DNA of 64,000 nt from Amycolatopsis sp. cg9 (GCF_041346945.1 NZ_CP166851.1:62001-126000), one strand, 5' to 3'. Shown: positions 32,412 to 40,692, numbered from the stretch's first letter. Made by a program: numbers and translations. Notes: generated by a model from the sequence alone, not told the origin.

Positions 32412-32948
32412 TCAGGTGCGCGCGGCGGCCAGCTCGGGGAACATCTCGGCGACGACGCGCCCGACGGTCGTCTCCAGCTTGGAGGTCTCCGGCACGATGC
32501 GTTCGCCGATGCCGGGAAGCAGGTCGCGCTCGATGTACCAGCCGCGCAGATGCTCGGGGCCGAACTCGGCGGCCTGGGGACGGGTGGCGTGCCGGCGCAG
32601 CGACTCCTCGAGGGAGACGTCGAAGTAGTAGAACGCGGTCGGTCCGCGGTGGTCTGCGTGCAGGCGGGTGAGCATCGCGCCGTAGCGCTCGGCTGCCAGG
32701 ATGCCCTCGACCACGACGTCGTAGCCGCGGTCGAGGGAGAACCGGGTGACCTGGTCGATCAGGTCGATGTTCGCCCCGCCGTCGACGTCGTGCTCGCGCA
32801 GCACCCGGCGGCGCAGGTAGTCCTGCTCGACCAGGGCCAGGCCACGGCCGCGTCGGCCGCGCAGGCCCGCGGCGGTGGAGGACTTGCCGCTGCCGCTCGG
32901 GCCGCGCAGCACGATCAGCCGGGTCTCCGTGGTGCCTACCTCGCTCAT
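32412..32948 (-). CDS. P-loop kinase, zeta-toxin/AAA-like
   Basis: 178 residues from ATG 32948. Walker A is GPSGSGKS in VLRGPSGSGKSSTAAGLR. ALVEQDYLRRRVL and YDVVVEGILAAERYG supply the acidic second motif, and an Arg-rich lid (ESLRRHATRPQA) follows. This suits small kinases such as chloramphenicol phosphotransferase-like and zeta-toxin-like proteins. The ATG overlaps the stop of the small CxRC protein by four bases, so they are co-translated. No obvious epsilon antitoxin is present. The substrate is unknown. Confidence 0.7.
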   Translation of the reverse strand: MSEVGTTETRLIVLRGPSGSGKSSTAAGLRGRRGRGLALVEQDYLRRRVLREHDVDGGANIDLIDQVTRFSLDRGYDVVVEGILAAERYGAMLTRLHADHRGPTAFYYFDVSLEESLRRHATRPQAAEFGPEHLRGWYIERDLLPGIGERIVPETSKLETTVGRVVAEMFPELAAART

Positions 32949-33256
32949 CGGCGGTTGCCGCCGGCCAGGCAGGCGAGCTCGGCCGCGCGGGCCACGCACC
33001 GCAGGCAGGGCCGGTCGCCCAGGGCGTCGACCACCTCGATCCGCCCGCGATCGGCCGGGCGGCCGCACAGCGTCCGCGGTTCGACAGAGGTGTCCAGCAG
33101 CGCCACGTGCACCTCTCCCGTGTCGGCGGCGCCGTCTGGAGAGCTGGCCGCGGCCCCTGAGGAAGGCGGCGGGACGTCCGGGAGCAGGCGCAGGTAGGTG
33201 ACCGTCGCGCCGGCGTCGGCCAGGGCCTGCCGGGCAGTAGGCCAGGCGTCGTCCAT
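32945..33256 (-). CDS. Small protein with CG...CLRC motif
   Basis: 103 residues from ATG 33256, where GAGGGG lies upstream; GTG 33298 would add 14. The C-terminal part has TLCGRPADRG followed by DRPCLRCVARA, a possible zinc site. A similar C...CxRC motif is found in the proteins at 19134 and 35604. It overlaps the kinase gene by four bases. Function unknown. Confidence 0.5.
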   Translation of the reverse strand: MDDAWPTARQALADAGATVTYLRLLPDVPPPSSGAAASSPDGAADTGEVHVALLDTSVEPRTLCGRPADRGRIEVVDALGDRPCLRCVARAAELACLAGGNRR

Positions 33257-33370
33257 CTCGTTCCCCTCGCCCGGTCGCCGGGTGGATGCCGTGCTCATCG
33301 TCGCGTACCGCCTGGAGTTGCAACCGACCGGAGCCGCTGTGCCCTGAACAGCACATTCACTCGGAGTTTA

Positions 33371-33441
33371 TGCCTATAGTCATAAGGTGCGTCACCTTAT
33401 GGCAGTCGCCTCTGGCTTGATCCACATTGTGCCTATAGGCA
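33371..33441. promoter_or_regulatory. Operator cluster before a small XRE regulator
   Basis: CATAAGGTG at 33381-33389 and its complement at 33393-33401 form one palindrome. TGCCTATAGGCA at 33430-33441 is a perfect 12-bp palindrome, and a near copy, TGCCTATAGTCA, lies at 33371-33382. The last site ends ten bases before the start of the XRE gene, which suggests autoregulation. Confidence 0.6.
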
Positions 33442-33450
33442 TAGCGATCT

Positions 33451-33726
33451 ATGCCGGCCGTCGAACCACCCTCGGACTTCGCACGCGAGCTGGGCAGCCG
33501 CGTGCGGGCCGCCCGGCTGGCGAAGGCGCCCAAGCGCTGGAGCCTGGAGCGCCTGGGGCGCCGGGCCAGGGTGAACTGGAGCTACATCGCCGAGATCGAG
33601 CGCGGCGAGGTCAATCCGACGGTGCTGGTGCTCGCGCGCATCGCCGCGGCGTTGGAGATCGACCTGGGAGTCCTGCTGGGCGAGTTGCCGGCGCCGCCGC
33701 CGGGCAAGGACCCCGATCTCGACTGA
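33451..33726 (+). CDS. XRE-family HTH regulator
   Basis: 91 residues, almost entirely one Cro/C1-type HTH domain: LGSRVRAARLAKAPKRWSLE, then LGRRARVNWSYIAEIERGEV and NPTVLVLARIAAALEIDLGV. The family binds operators as dimers. The palindromes immediately upstream are the probable targets. Start ATG 33451 has only a weak Shine-Dalgarno, so it may be expressed from a short leader or at low level. Confidence 0.87.
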   Translation: MPAVEPPSDFARELGSRVRAARLAKAPKRWSLERLGRRARVNWSYIAEIERGEVNPTVLVLARIAAALEIDLGVLLGELPAPPPGKDPDLD

Positions 33727-33887
33727 GCGGGTTCCGCCGGCCCGCGGGCGGCGGTAGCGTGCGGCCGCCGACGCGGTCAATTGTTCACGACCATGCGCTC
33801 CGACGTGCGCGTGATCTCCCTCGACGCGGTCCCCGAAGCGGATACCGTGGTGCGCGCACGGCTACGTAGCGTTCGGGGCTGCCAACG

Positions 33888-33926
33888 GCGGAGGCCCGCG
33901 CCGTCACTCCCGGCGCGGGCCTCCGC
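33888..33926 (-). terminator. Hairpin terminator of the XRE/DUF397 unit
   Basis: GCGGAGGCCCGCGCC at 33888-33902 pairs perfectly with 33912-33926 (15 bp). It lies 27 bases beyond the stop of the leftward DUF397 gene. Confidence 0.7.
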
Positions 33927-33953
33927 ACGTCTTGCTGCCGCTGCGCGACTCGG

Positions 33954-34199
33954 TTACGCGATCAAGTGGTCGAACTCGCCGGCCTTCGCGCTGATCAGGA
34001 ACGCTTCCAGCTCAGCGATCGTGAATCCGAGCGTGGTGCGCTTGTCGACCGGCGTCGTCGTGTACTCCTTGTCGTCCTGCACCCCGATCCAGTCTCCGAC
34101 CCTGGTCAACCGGAAGCAGTTGCCTTTGTCAGGCGAGGCCGAGGGCTTCTCGTACTTGCCCCTGCGCAGCTGCTCGATGGGCGGCCGTTCTTCTGTCAT
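33954..34199 (-). CDS. DUF397-family small protein
   Basis: 81 residues from ATG 34199 with AAGGAG upstream. The order GKYEKPS...GNCFRLTRVGDWIGVQDDKE...LGFTIAELEAFLISAKAGEF is that of DUF397. These are small partner proteins encoded next to XRE/DUF5753 regulators in actinomycetes, where BldB- or antitoxin-like roles are known. Here it lies 124 bases downstream of such a regulator, on the same strand. Confidence 0.78.
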   Translation of the reverse strand: MTEERPPIEQLRRGKYEKPSASPDKGNCFRLTRVGDWIGVQDDKEYTTTPVDKRTTLGFTIAELEAFLISAKAGEFDHLIA

Positions 34200-34323
34200 C
34201 TCCACTCCTTCTGCGGTTACGGGTGGGGCCGCCATGGGTGGTGGTCCCACCCAAACGCAGCATCCCCCGCGCTCACAGAGGGTGCGCGGGGGTGCGGCGA
34301 CGAACACCGTAACGGCGGCTGGC

Positions 34324-35187
34324 TCAGCCGCTGTACATCGCCCAGATCTCCTCGATCCGCCGGCGCGAGTCCTCGATGTCGAGCGCGACCGCGCGGCTGG
34401 CGGCCACGCTGAACAGGTTGTTGTAGTAGCGCAGCTCGGACGGCTTCTCCAGGAAGCCGCTGCCCGGCCCGGACTCGACGAACACGGCTTCGGGGTCCTC
34501 CGGGTCGGAGAACTGGGTGATCTCGAAGCTCATGCCCTTGGCACCGTAGGCGTCGGCGGTGAACGGTGCCACCAAAATTTCGACGGTGGCCGCCCAGTTG
34601 GCGTCCAGCAGGTGCCGCAGCGCCGAGGCCAGCACGAGGCGGCCGCCGACGTGGCCGTGCAGGGCGGCCTCGCCGATCACCACGGTGTAGCGAAAGTCCG
34701 GGTCGGTCAGCCGCTGCTGGCGCAGCATCCGGAACTCCACCACCCGCGACATGTCCACCGGGCGCGTGTGCTGCGACGCGCTCACGACGGCACGGGTGTA
34801 CGCCTCGTCGGCCAGCAGCGTCGGGATGTAGGCGTCGACGTACTGGCGCACGTGCGCGGCGTCGAGCTCGAAGCCGGCCAGCATCTCGTCGTGCTCGGTG
34901 ATGACGTCGACGTAGTCGGACCACCACCCGAGCTGGTCGCCGTGCTCCCACCACTCATGCCACCGTTCGGCCTGTTCAGGCGTCGGTTGCAGGATTTCTA
35001 CGGCCTTGCCGAGCTGGAAGTGGGTCAGCTTGGCCTTGCCAATCTCGATCTTCGACCACCGGGACTGGTTCATCTTGCCGATGTAGTTGGCGATGTCGGT
35101 GCCCGACAGCTTCAACGCGGTGCGGCGATCGCGCATCTGACGGCCGAGGCGGCGCCGGCGCAGTGTGGGACTCACGTTCCCGTTCAT
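34324..35187 (-). CDS. XRE-family regulator with DUF5753 domain
   Basis: 287 residues from ATG 35187, where AGGAAGGG precedes; an upstream in-frame start at 35262 lacks this. An N-terminal Cro/C1 HTH (LGRQMRDRRTALKLSGTDIA; MNQSRWSKIEIGKAKLT) is joined to the DUF5753 effector region (~90-280; VVEFRMLRQQRLTDPDFRYT, YNNLFSVAASRAVALD). Paired XRE-DUF5753/DUF397 genes are widespread in actinomycetes and influence development or act as toxin-antitoxin-like pairs. It diverges from the gene at 35604. Confidence 0.85.
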   Translation of the reverse strand: MNGNVSPTLRRRRLGRQMRDRRTALKLSGTDIANYIGKMNQSRWSKIEIGKAKLTHFQLGKAVEILQPTPEQAERWHEWWEHGDQLGWWSDYVDVITEHDEMLAGFELDAAHVRQYVDAYIPTLLADEAYTRAVVSASQHTRPVDMSRVVEFRMLRQQRLTDPDFRYTVVIGEAALHGHVGGRLVLASALRHLLDANWAATVEILVAPFTADAYGAKGMSFEITQFSDPEDPEAVFVESGPGSGFLEKPSELRYYNNLFSVAASRAVALDIEDSRRRIEEIWAMYSG

Positions 35188-35275
35188 CGTGCCCTTCCTG
35201 GGTCGGGCCACATTCCGTGGCTGTGTCACCCATGTCTCCGGCCGCATACCGCGGCCGTTCACCCGAATGGCGTCC

Positions 35276-35316
35276 TTGACTAGCTAAAGACTAGTTCTGG
35301 ACTATGTTCTACATAG
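35276..35316 (+). promoter_or_regulatory. Divergent promoter region with GACTAG repeats
   Basis: TTGACT at 35276-35281, GACTAG at 35279 and 35289, and the palindrome CTATG-TTCTA-CATAG at 35302-35316 lie between the leftward XRE gene and the rightward gene at 35604. Repeats of this kind are expected targets of the XRE-DUF5753 protein. Confidence 0.45.
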
Positions 35317-35603
35317 GTCGGGTACTAGATCGCAACGGTAGTCGACCTTCCGAGTTGTCGGGGGAGGGCTCGCACGGCAGCCCCCCAGGTCGTGCACAGC
35401 GGCCCTCTCCCGGCGCCGAAAGAAGAAACGGCGTGTCCCGAAGGTCCCCCGCCTTCCCCGGGGACGCGCCGACGAAAGGAAACGTGGCGGGCCCTCGCGG
35501 TCCTCCCCCTCCCGCAGGGGCCCGCCACCCCAGACAGCGGTGGCCCCCTCGTGGAACCCCTCGAGCGAGGGGGCTACTGCACCAACCGGCACCGGGAGCC
35601 GCG
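35317..35603 (+). other. Gene-free structured leader
   Basis: No gene is supported here. Two stems stand out: GTGGCGGGCCC at 35484-35494 with 35518-35528 (11 bp), and GCCCCCTCG at 35543-35551 with 35566-35574 (9 bp), the latter ending 30 bases before the next start. Confidence 0.4.
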
Positions 35604-36161
35604 ATGGATCAGGCAGCGCACGCGCCCAGCGCGCCGTTCCTGGTACGCGGCCGTATCGGTGATACCCCAGTCGAGCGCGCGGTCGCCACGATCGAGGAAG
35701 CCGAAGAACTCGCACAGCTCGCGGCCACCGCCGGCGACGGCTCCTGGGGCTCCTGGATGGTGCTGCCCACCGACCCTGACTCCCCGGCCGAACCCATCGT
35801 GCTGTTCGGCCGCCTCCGCAAAGGCATCACCGGCGAATCCCGCCGGGAAGTCCACGCCGTCGGCGTCGTCCCGGGCCTGCTGCTGGCCGAGCAGCTGCGC
35901 GCCGCCTGCGGTGCCCAGCTCGCGCGCGGCGACCTCGAGTTCGTCGAACTGGGCCACCACATGCCCTGCGAACGCTGCCTCCAGCGCCTCGGCCTGATCC
36001 CCGAGCGCGTCGAGCTTCCGCCCGCGGCCGCACCGGCACCGGCCGGGCTGCCGGACCTGCACCCGGACCTGCACGAGCTGTTCGCCCAGCTCGGCCACGA
36101 CAGACCCGTCCTTCCTGGAAGGGGATGCATCGAACCACCAGTCACACGACCAGAGAGGTGA
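35604..36161 (+). CDS. Hypothetical protein with CERC motif
   Basis: 185 residues from ATG 35604, with GGGAG six bases upstream. An alpha/beta N-terminal half (RIGDTPVERAVATIEEAEEL; WMVLPTDPDSPAEPIVLFGR) precedes HHMPCERCLQRLGLIP, which resembles the CxRC ends of the proteins at 19134 and 32945. No export signal. It heads a chain of small genes to 37525. Confidence 0.5.
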   Translation: MDQAAHAPSAPFLVRGRIGDTPVERAVATIEEAEELAQLAATAGDGSWGSWMVLPTDPDSPAEPIVLFGRLRKGITGESRREVHAVGVVPGLLLAEQLRAACGAQLARGDLEFVELGHHMPCERCLQRLGLIPERVELPPAAAPAPAGLPDLHPDLHELFAQLGHDRPVLPGRGCIEPPVTRPER

Positions 36162-36166
36162 ACGTC

Positions 36167-36586
36167 TTGACCGTCCTGACCGACCATCCCGCCCCCGCCG
36201 GCATGTCCGACCCGCTCGACCAGGCCGCGGCGCTGCTGGCCTGCATCGAGACCGAACCCGCAGTGTTCCTGCGCGGACTGGACCACCACCACGCCGGCGC
36301 TCTCATCACCGCCGGATTGCCGACCCTGCGCTACCGGCGCACGCCGTACCCCGGCCACCAGGAGCACCTGGTCGTCGACCTCGCCACCGGCGACGGCGTG
36401 CGCATCGACGTCCGCTACGACAAGACCGACCGCGCGGCCATCGCGCGCGTCGCGCAGACCGACAACGGCGTGCTGTTCAACCGGCTCGTCGCCCACCTGA
36501 CCTGGTGGGACCTCAACGGGCGTCCGGCCGTGGCGAACATCCCGGCCGCGCTGGCCGCCCAGAACAACGTGCTGAGGGCATCGTGA
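36167..36586 (+). CDS. Hypothetical protein
   Basis: 139 residues from TTG 36167, chosen because GAGAGGTG lies six bases upstream; ATG 36125 and GTG 36158 are in frame but badly spaced. An alpha/beta fold is suggested by strands such as LVVDLATGDGVRIDVRY. No motif recognised. Its stop overlaps the next GTG start (GTGA). Confidence 0.5.
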   Translation: MTVLTDHPAPAGMSDPLDQAAALLACIETEPAVFLRGLDHHHAGALITAGLPTLRYRRTPYPGHQEHLVVDLATGDGVRIDVRYDKTDRAAIARVAQTDNGVLFNRLVAHLTWWDLNGRPAVANIPAALAAQNNVLRAS

Positions 36587-36918
36587 CCGCCCCGGCCGGA
36601 ACCGACGAACTCGACCGTCGCGAACCCGGCACGCACATGCCCGGCATCCTCAAGACCCTCCGCATCGACTGGCCCACCCGGGACCCGGACGAGGAGGAAG
36701 CCGAAGCCCACACCCGGCTCCTCGAGCGCATCGCGGCCGGTCTGGCGAAGCTGCCGGAATCCGGGCCGGTCGTCGTGGAGGTGCCCTCGCAGCTGAGCGC
36801 GGCTGACGCCGAGGTGCTGCGCCCGATGCTGGACTCGCTGCGGAAAACGGCCCCCGAGCTCAAGTTCGCCTTCTTCACCCCGTCGTCGCCGGATGCAGCC
36901 GGCCCCGACGAGGTCTGA
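36583..36918 (+). CDS. Small acidic hypothetical protein
   Basis: 111 residues, GTG start in the previous stop. It is acidic in the middle (DEEEAEAHTRLLERIAAGL) and ends with an alternating strand-helix pattern (PVVVEVPSQLSAADAEVLRP). Coupling to the previous gene is the best support. Function unknown. Confidence 0.5.
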   Translation: MTAPAGTDELDRREPGTHMPGILKTLRIDWPTRDPDEEEAEAHTRLLERIAAGLAKLPESGPVVVEVPSQLSAADAEVLRPMLDSLRKTAPELKFAFFTPSSPDAAGPDEV

Positions 36919-36944
36919 CCCGAATCCGATCCGAGGAAGTGACG

Positions 36945-37292
36945 ATGACCAGCATGCTTTCCGCGCCACCGGCACCATCGATGCCGTCGCTGGCGTTCCC
37001 CGACCTTCCGGAGCGACCGGCGCTCGCCCTGCCCGTGGAGGACCCCGCCTTCATGGCCCTGCTGCGCGACGCCGAGCCCGATCTGACCCACGTCCGGCAG
37101 AACCACCGCCACGCCGGCGAGGTCGTCCACGTCTGGCGCCACACGCACACCGGCGCGTTCGCCGTCCTGATCATGCGCGACTCCGGCCGCCACGGCGTCA
37201 AGGAGTCCGGCGGCACGCCGCTGTACGACCGGCTCTCCCAGCTCGCTGGGATGTGGCTGGCCAGCGAGAGCCCACGCCCGGCCCGGTGCTGA
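36945..37292 (+). CDS. Hypothetical protein
   Basis: 115 residues from ATG 36945, five bases after GAGGAAG. Pro-rich N terminus, then a His-rich centre (LTHVRQNHRHAGEVVHVWRH). No family recognised. The next gene starts inside its last codons. Confidence 0.5.
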   Translation: MTSMLSAPPAPSMPSLAFPDLPERPALALPVEDPAFMALLRDAEPDLTHVRQNHRHAGEVVHVWRHTHTGAFAVLIMRDSGRHGVKESGGTPLYDRLSQLAGMWLASESPRPARC

Positions 37293-37525
37293 TCGTGTGG
37301 CAAGGCGCTGGGCTCCTTCTCGGGTGCGCGCTCGCGGGCCTGTTCGCCGTGGCGCTGCTGGCAGGGCTCGTGCTGGCCCTGCGCAAGCGGGCCGTCCAGC
37401 GGCAGCCGCGCTATCCCGATTACCAGGAAACCCTCGTGCAGAAGCGGGTGCGCACCCTGCGTCTGCGCGATCGCTCGCCCGACGCCACTCAGCCGCTGCG
37501 CCCGGACCCCCGGTGGACGCGCTGA
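37286..37525 (+). CDS. Small single-pass membrane protein
   Basis: 79 residues from GTG 37286, overlapping the previous gene by seven bases. One strong transmembrane helix (LLLGCALAGLFAVALLAGLV) near the N terminus is followed by a basic cytoplasmic tail. A strong terminator follows. Function unknown. Confidence 0.5.
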   Translation: MLIVWQGAGLLLGCALAGLFAVALLAGLVLALRKRAVQRQPRYPDYQETLVQKRVRTLRLRDRSPDATQPLRPDPRWTR

Positions 37526-37554
37526 CCTCGAACCCTCTGGCGAGTCACCCAGAT

Positions 37555-37592
37555 CCGGCCCGGACATCACCACCACGCGATGTCCGGGCCGG
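37555..37592 (+). terminator. Hairpin terminator
   Basis: CCGGCCCGGACATC at 37555-37568 pairs perfectly with 37579-37592 (14 bp, 10-base loop). It separates the small-gene chain from the Nudix gene. Confidence 0.75.
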
Positions 37593-37645
37593 GTCGTCTC
37601 GAACCTCATTCCGCACCACCGCATCAACCCTGGAAGGCAATCTTC

Positions 37646-38461
37646 ATGATCGACACGACGACCGAGTCCGCCGACACCACAATCGGCACGGCCGCCGACG
37701 GCTACACCGACCCGCCGCCCACGACCGTGGCCGCCGACGTCGTGCTGTTCGGCGTCGACGACGAGGGGCGGCTGCGGGTGCTGACGATCCGGCGGCTGTG
37801 GGACCCGTACGCCGGTCGGCGGGCGCTGCCCGGCGGCCTGCTGGAGGAGAACGAGGACCTGGCCGCGGCCGCCGTGCGTGAGCTCGGCGAGGAGTGCGGC
37901 ATCCACGTGGTCGCAGACGACCTGACCGAGATCGGCTCCAGCAGCGCCCCGGACCGCGACCCACGCCGGCGCGTGCTGTCGGTCGCCTTCGGCGCCGTGC
38001 TGCCGGACTGCCCGGTGCCGACCGCCGGTGACGATGCCAGCGAGGCCCGCTGGATGCTGGCCGAGGCGATCATCGACGATCCCGAGTCGGTGGCCTTCGA
38101 CCACCACCAGATCGTGGTCCGCGCGAGGAAGCAGCTGGTTGAGCAGATCATGCGGGTCGCGCCGGGCGCGCTGCCGGCGCTGGACCGCGTCGAGGACGCG
38201 GTGCGGGCGTTCACCGCGGTGCTCGGCTCCGTCGACCGGGAGGCCCTGGTCACCGAGCTGAAGCAGGTCCGCAAGAGCCAGCTGCACGAGCTGGTCGGTG
38301 GACTGGACGGGGCGCTGTCCAAGATCTCGGATGTGCTCGGCGACTGCGGCGAGACCGTCGGCGACTTCCTCAGCTCGACCGAAGAGCTGGAAGCAGCGAG
38401 CGAAACCCTCGCGGAGGTCGGCACGCATCTGGAGAACGTGGTGCACGAGCTGCGCCCCTGA
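37646..38461 (+). CDS. Nudix hydrolase with long helical C-terminal extension
   Basis: 271 residues from ATG 37646, preceded by GGAAGG. Residues ~30-155 form a Nudix domain with the full box from GGLLEENEDL to RELGEECGI, matching Gx5Ex7REUxEExGU, so metal-dependent pyrophosphohydrolase activity is expected on a nucleoside diphosphate-linked substrate. The last ~100 residues are helical (LVTELKQVRKSQLHELVGGL; FLSSTEELEAASETLAEVGT), which is not part of a normal Nudix enzyme and may serve oligomerisation or regulation. Some longer Nudix proteins are regulators (NrtR), but no winged helix is seen. Confidence 0.82.
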   Translation: MIDTTTESADTTIGTAADGYTDPPPTTVAADVVLFGVDDEGRLRVLTIRRLWDPYAGRRALPGGLLEENEDLAAAAVRELGEECGIHVVADDLTEIGSSSAPDRDPRRRVLSVAFGAVLPDCPVPTAGDDASEARWMLAEAIIDDPESVAFDHHQIVVRARKQLVEQIMRVAPGALPALDRVEDAVRAFTAVLGSVDREALVTELKQVRKSQLHELVGGLDGALSKISDVLGDCGETVGDFLSSTEELEAASETLAEVGTHLENVVHELRP

Positions 38462-38497
38462 CCCCGTCCCCGTCCCCGTCACGCCACGACACGAGTC

Positions 38498-38528
38498 CGG
38501 CCCCGGCACCGCGAAGGTGCCGGGGCCG
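38498..38528. terminator. Bidirectional hairpin terminator
   Basis: CGGCCCCGGCACC at 38498-38510 pairs perfectly with 38516-38528 across a 5-base loop. It sits between the convergent Nudix and MAB_1171c-like genes and can serve both. Confidence 0.75.
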
Positions 38529-38535
38529 CTCGTTG

Positions 38536-39783
38536 TCACCGCGCGCGCGGGGTGTCGCCGGGGCTGTCGTGCGCGGCCGTGACCGCTGCGCGGCCGCGCA
38601 GCGCGGCGACGTCGGGGTCGCGGCGCAGCATGGCGGCGACCTGGATCAGCCAGCGGGCCTCGGCGAGCAGGTCCGGCGTGGCGGGGGAGTGCTGTGGCAT
38701 GACGACGTCGACGACTTCGGGATGGTGTCGTCGCCCGGCCCGGTAGGCGTCGAGGGCGGCGCCGAGCTCGGCTGCTTCCAGCAGGACGTCTCCGGCGACG
38801 GGGCTCAGGCCGCGTTCGCGGGCGGCTGCCAGCGCCCAGCCCGGGATCTGCGGCGGGATGTAGGGCCGCAGCGCCAGCTGTGCGTCGCGGATCTCCAGCG
38901 TGCGGCGGTAGAGCCGGTACTCGGTGCGTTCGGCGCGGGTCAGCCGTCCCTGCTCGGGCTCGTCCAGCTGCACCTGCGGCATCACCTCCTCGACCACCTG
39001 CCGCCACAGCGGGGTCAGGCGCCGGGTGGCGTGCCACACCTGCCAACGGACCGGCAGGTTGCGCAGCGCTGGCCACCAGCTGGTGAAGGTGGCGCCGGCC
39101 GTGCCGACGCCGATCGAGAGCAGGGCCAGCCCTTCGGCGATCTCCGCCTGCAACGGCAACGCGTGGCCGGTCACGGCGAGCACCACCACCCCCGCGCCCT
39201 TCCACGCCGCCCACACCAGGCCGAGGATGGCTGCGCCCAGGACGATGCGGAAACCGGTGCGCAGCAAGGGGTGCAGTTCGCGGGCGCGCACGTAGCGGCG
39301 CATCAGCGCGAGGAAACTGATCAGGCCCCAGCTCATGAAGGCCACGTACAGCGTCAGGTAGGCGACGATCCGCGGGTCGCGGCCGTAGGTGGCCGCGAAC
39401 TGCGGGGTGTAGTCGGTGTCGGCCAGCGCCAGCAGGATGGCCATCGCTGCGACGCAGCCGGCCAGCGCGGCCGCGCTGATCACCGACCGGCGCCGGGCGT
39501 CCGGTCCGGCGCCGGCGTGGTTGAGCACGCCGATCAGGCAGAAGGCCGCGCCCATCGCCAACGCGTTGCCCAGCAGCCGGACGCTGTTGTCCACCGGCTC
39601 CAGCCACCGTGCGGCTGCCAGCGTCGCCGGCGCGGTCACCGCCAGCGCGAGCGCGAAGCACACCATGGCGGCCACCAGGTACTTCCGGCTCGTGCTCATC
39701 GAGATGCCGCGGGTACTGAGGATCTTGGCCGCCGCGCCGGCCAGGGTGAGTGCCGAACAGAGGTAGGCCAGCAGGTCAACCAC
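38536..39783 (-). CDS. MAB_1171c-type multi-pass membrane protein
   Basis: 415 residues from GTG 39783, overlapping the ImmA/IrrE gene by eight bases. Six to seven transmembrane helices fill residues ~5-245 (DLLAYLCSALTLAGAAAKIL, YLVAAMVCFALALAVTAPAT, YLTLYVAFMSWGLISFLALM). A ~165-residue cytoplasmic region follows (YRLYRRTLEIRDAQLALRPY; EARWLIQVAAMLRRDPDV). This is the organisation of the MAB_1171c family, called putative transporters and normally paired with an ImmA/IrrE protease and an XRE regulator. Its function is unsettled. Confidence 0.75.
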   Translation of the reverse strand: MVDLLAYLCSALTLAGAAAKILSTRGISMSTSRKYLVAAMVCFALALAVTAPATLAAARWLEPVDNSVRLLGNALAMGAAFCLIGVLNHAGAGPDARRRSVISAAALAGCVAAMAILLALADTDYTPQFAATYGRDPRIVAYLTLYVAFMSWGLISFLALMRRYVRARELHPLLRTGFRIVLGAAILGLVWAAWKGAGVVVLAVTGHALPLQAEIAEGLALLSIGVGTAGATFTSWWPALRNLPVRWQVWHATRRLTPLWRQVVEEVMPQVQLDEPEQGRLTRAERTEYRLYRRTLEIRDAQLALRPYIPPQIPGWALAAARERGLSPVAGDVLLEAAELGAALDAYRAGRRHHPEVVDVVMPQHSPATPDLLAEARWLIQVAAMLRRDPDVAALRGRAAVTAAHDSPGDTPRAR

Positions 39784-40348
39784 GCCGGCCGCCGGCCCGG
39801 ACCGGGTGGCCGAACGCGGACTCCAGCCCCACCAGGCCGTCACCGTGCCGCCGTCGTGGTGTGAGACCGCGATAGGCGTCCCGGGTCGAGCTGATCCGGG
39901 AGAGCACCAGCGATGCGAACAGCTCCGCCTCGCGCTCCTGGTTGGTCGCGTAGACGGTGCGGCCCAGGATGCGGCGAACAAGCGCCGGCGACAACGTGGG
40001 CAGCAGCAGCCGCAGGGCGTCGTCCCCGGCCACCCGCGGCGCCTCGCCGCAGTCCGACATCGAGGTGCAGTGGTCGAACAGCAGATGGCCGACCTCGTGC
40101 ATCACCGTGTGCTGGGACTGCAACGGAGACACGTTGCTCGCGCAGTAGATGTAGTCGATCTCGGTGGTGCTGATCAGCATCCCGCACGGCTGGTCGGCGC
40201 CCAGCCGTCCGGGGATCAGCTGGATCTTCTTCCCCCGCTTCTCGGCCAGGGAGGCCAGGAAGTGGTCGATGTCGAACGGACGCGGAATGACCAGGGTGTC
40301 GATCAGTTCTTCGCACCGTGTGGCCATGTCCTGCACGGCGGTACTCAA
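39776..40348 (-). CDS. ImmA/IrrE-family metallo-endopeptidase
   Basis: 190 residues from TTG 40348, preceded by GGGGAGG. The zinc motif HEVGH lies in HTVMHEVGHLLFDHC, with the third acidic ligand probably in QEREAELFASLVL. The N-terminal helix and strand (KIQLIPGRLG) fit the family. ImmA/IrrE proteases cut XRE-type repressors to switch genes on. The membrane-protein gene overlaps its end, so both are made together. The expected XRE partner is not adjacent; the repeat-rich region upstream may be where such a repressor binds. Confidence 0.85.
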   Translation of the reverse strand: MSTAVQDMATRCEELIDTLVIPRPFDIDHFLASLAEKRGKKIQLIPGRLGADQPCGMLISTTEIDYIYCASNVSPLQSQHTVMHEVGHLLFDHCTSMSDCGEAPRVAGDDALRLLLPTLSPALVRRILGRTVYATNQEREAELFASLVLSRISSTRDAYRGLTPRRRHGDGLVGLESAFGHPVRAGGRRG

Positions 40349-40432
40349 CGCACAGCCTCCCCTCGTGCAGTTCCGCGTAGCGCGGCCGGCCTGCCGTCCG
40401 TGCGCTCGACAACGGCGGCGTGGCGCGATGAG

Positions 40433-40692
40433 CCACGTACCGGCTTTCCGTGGCAGCCGATTGGCACGTTCTTACCCCCTTTGCCCCTCGATGCCGATGA
40501 GCCTCCGGACCACCGTTTTTCCGCCATCCCCTGCACGGCGGAACACCCTCGGTGCGGAGGCTCATCGACGTAGCCACAATAGGCCAGACGGTGGCGTTGT
40601 CAACGCACTTCCACACATCTCGGTAACCGATTTTCCGAGGGGCTTGTGCGAAATGTCAGGGGAACCACGTAGCCTTTGCGCGCAGCGCCACG
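40433..40692 (-). repeat. Inverse-oriented CCACGTA motifs upstream of the ImmA gene
   Basis: CCACGTA occurs at 40433-40439, 40665-40671 and 40686-40692. It is the reverse of the TACGTGG iteron found further right. The cluster lies in the leader or promoter zone of the leftward ImmA/MAB_1171c unit. Confidence 0.45.

Noticed and set aside
35304..35603. An upstream extension of the 35604 gene
   Set aside because: It begins inside the promoter palindrome, and the 35604 ATG has a proper ribosome-binding site.
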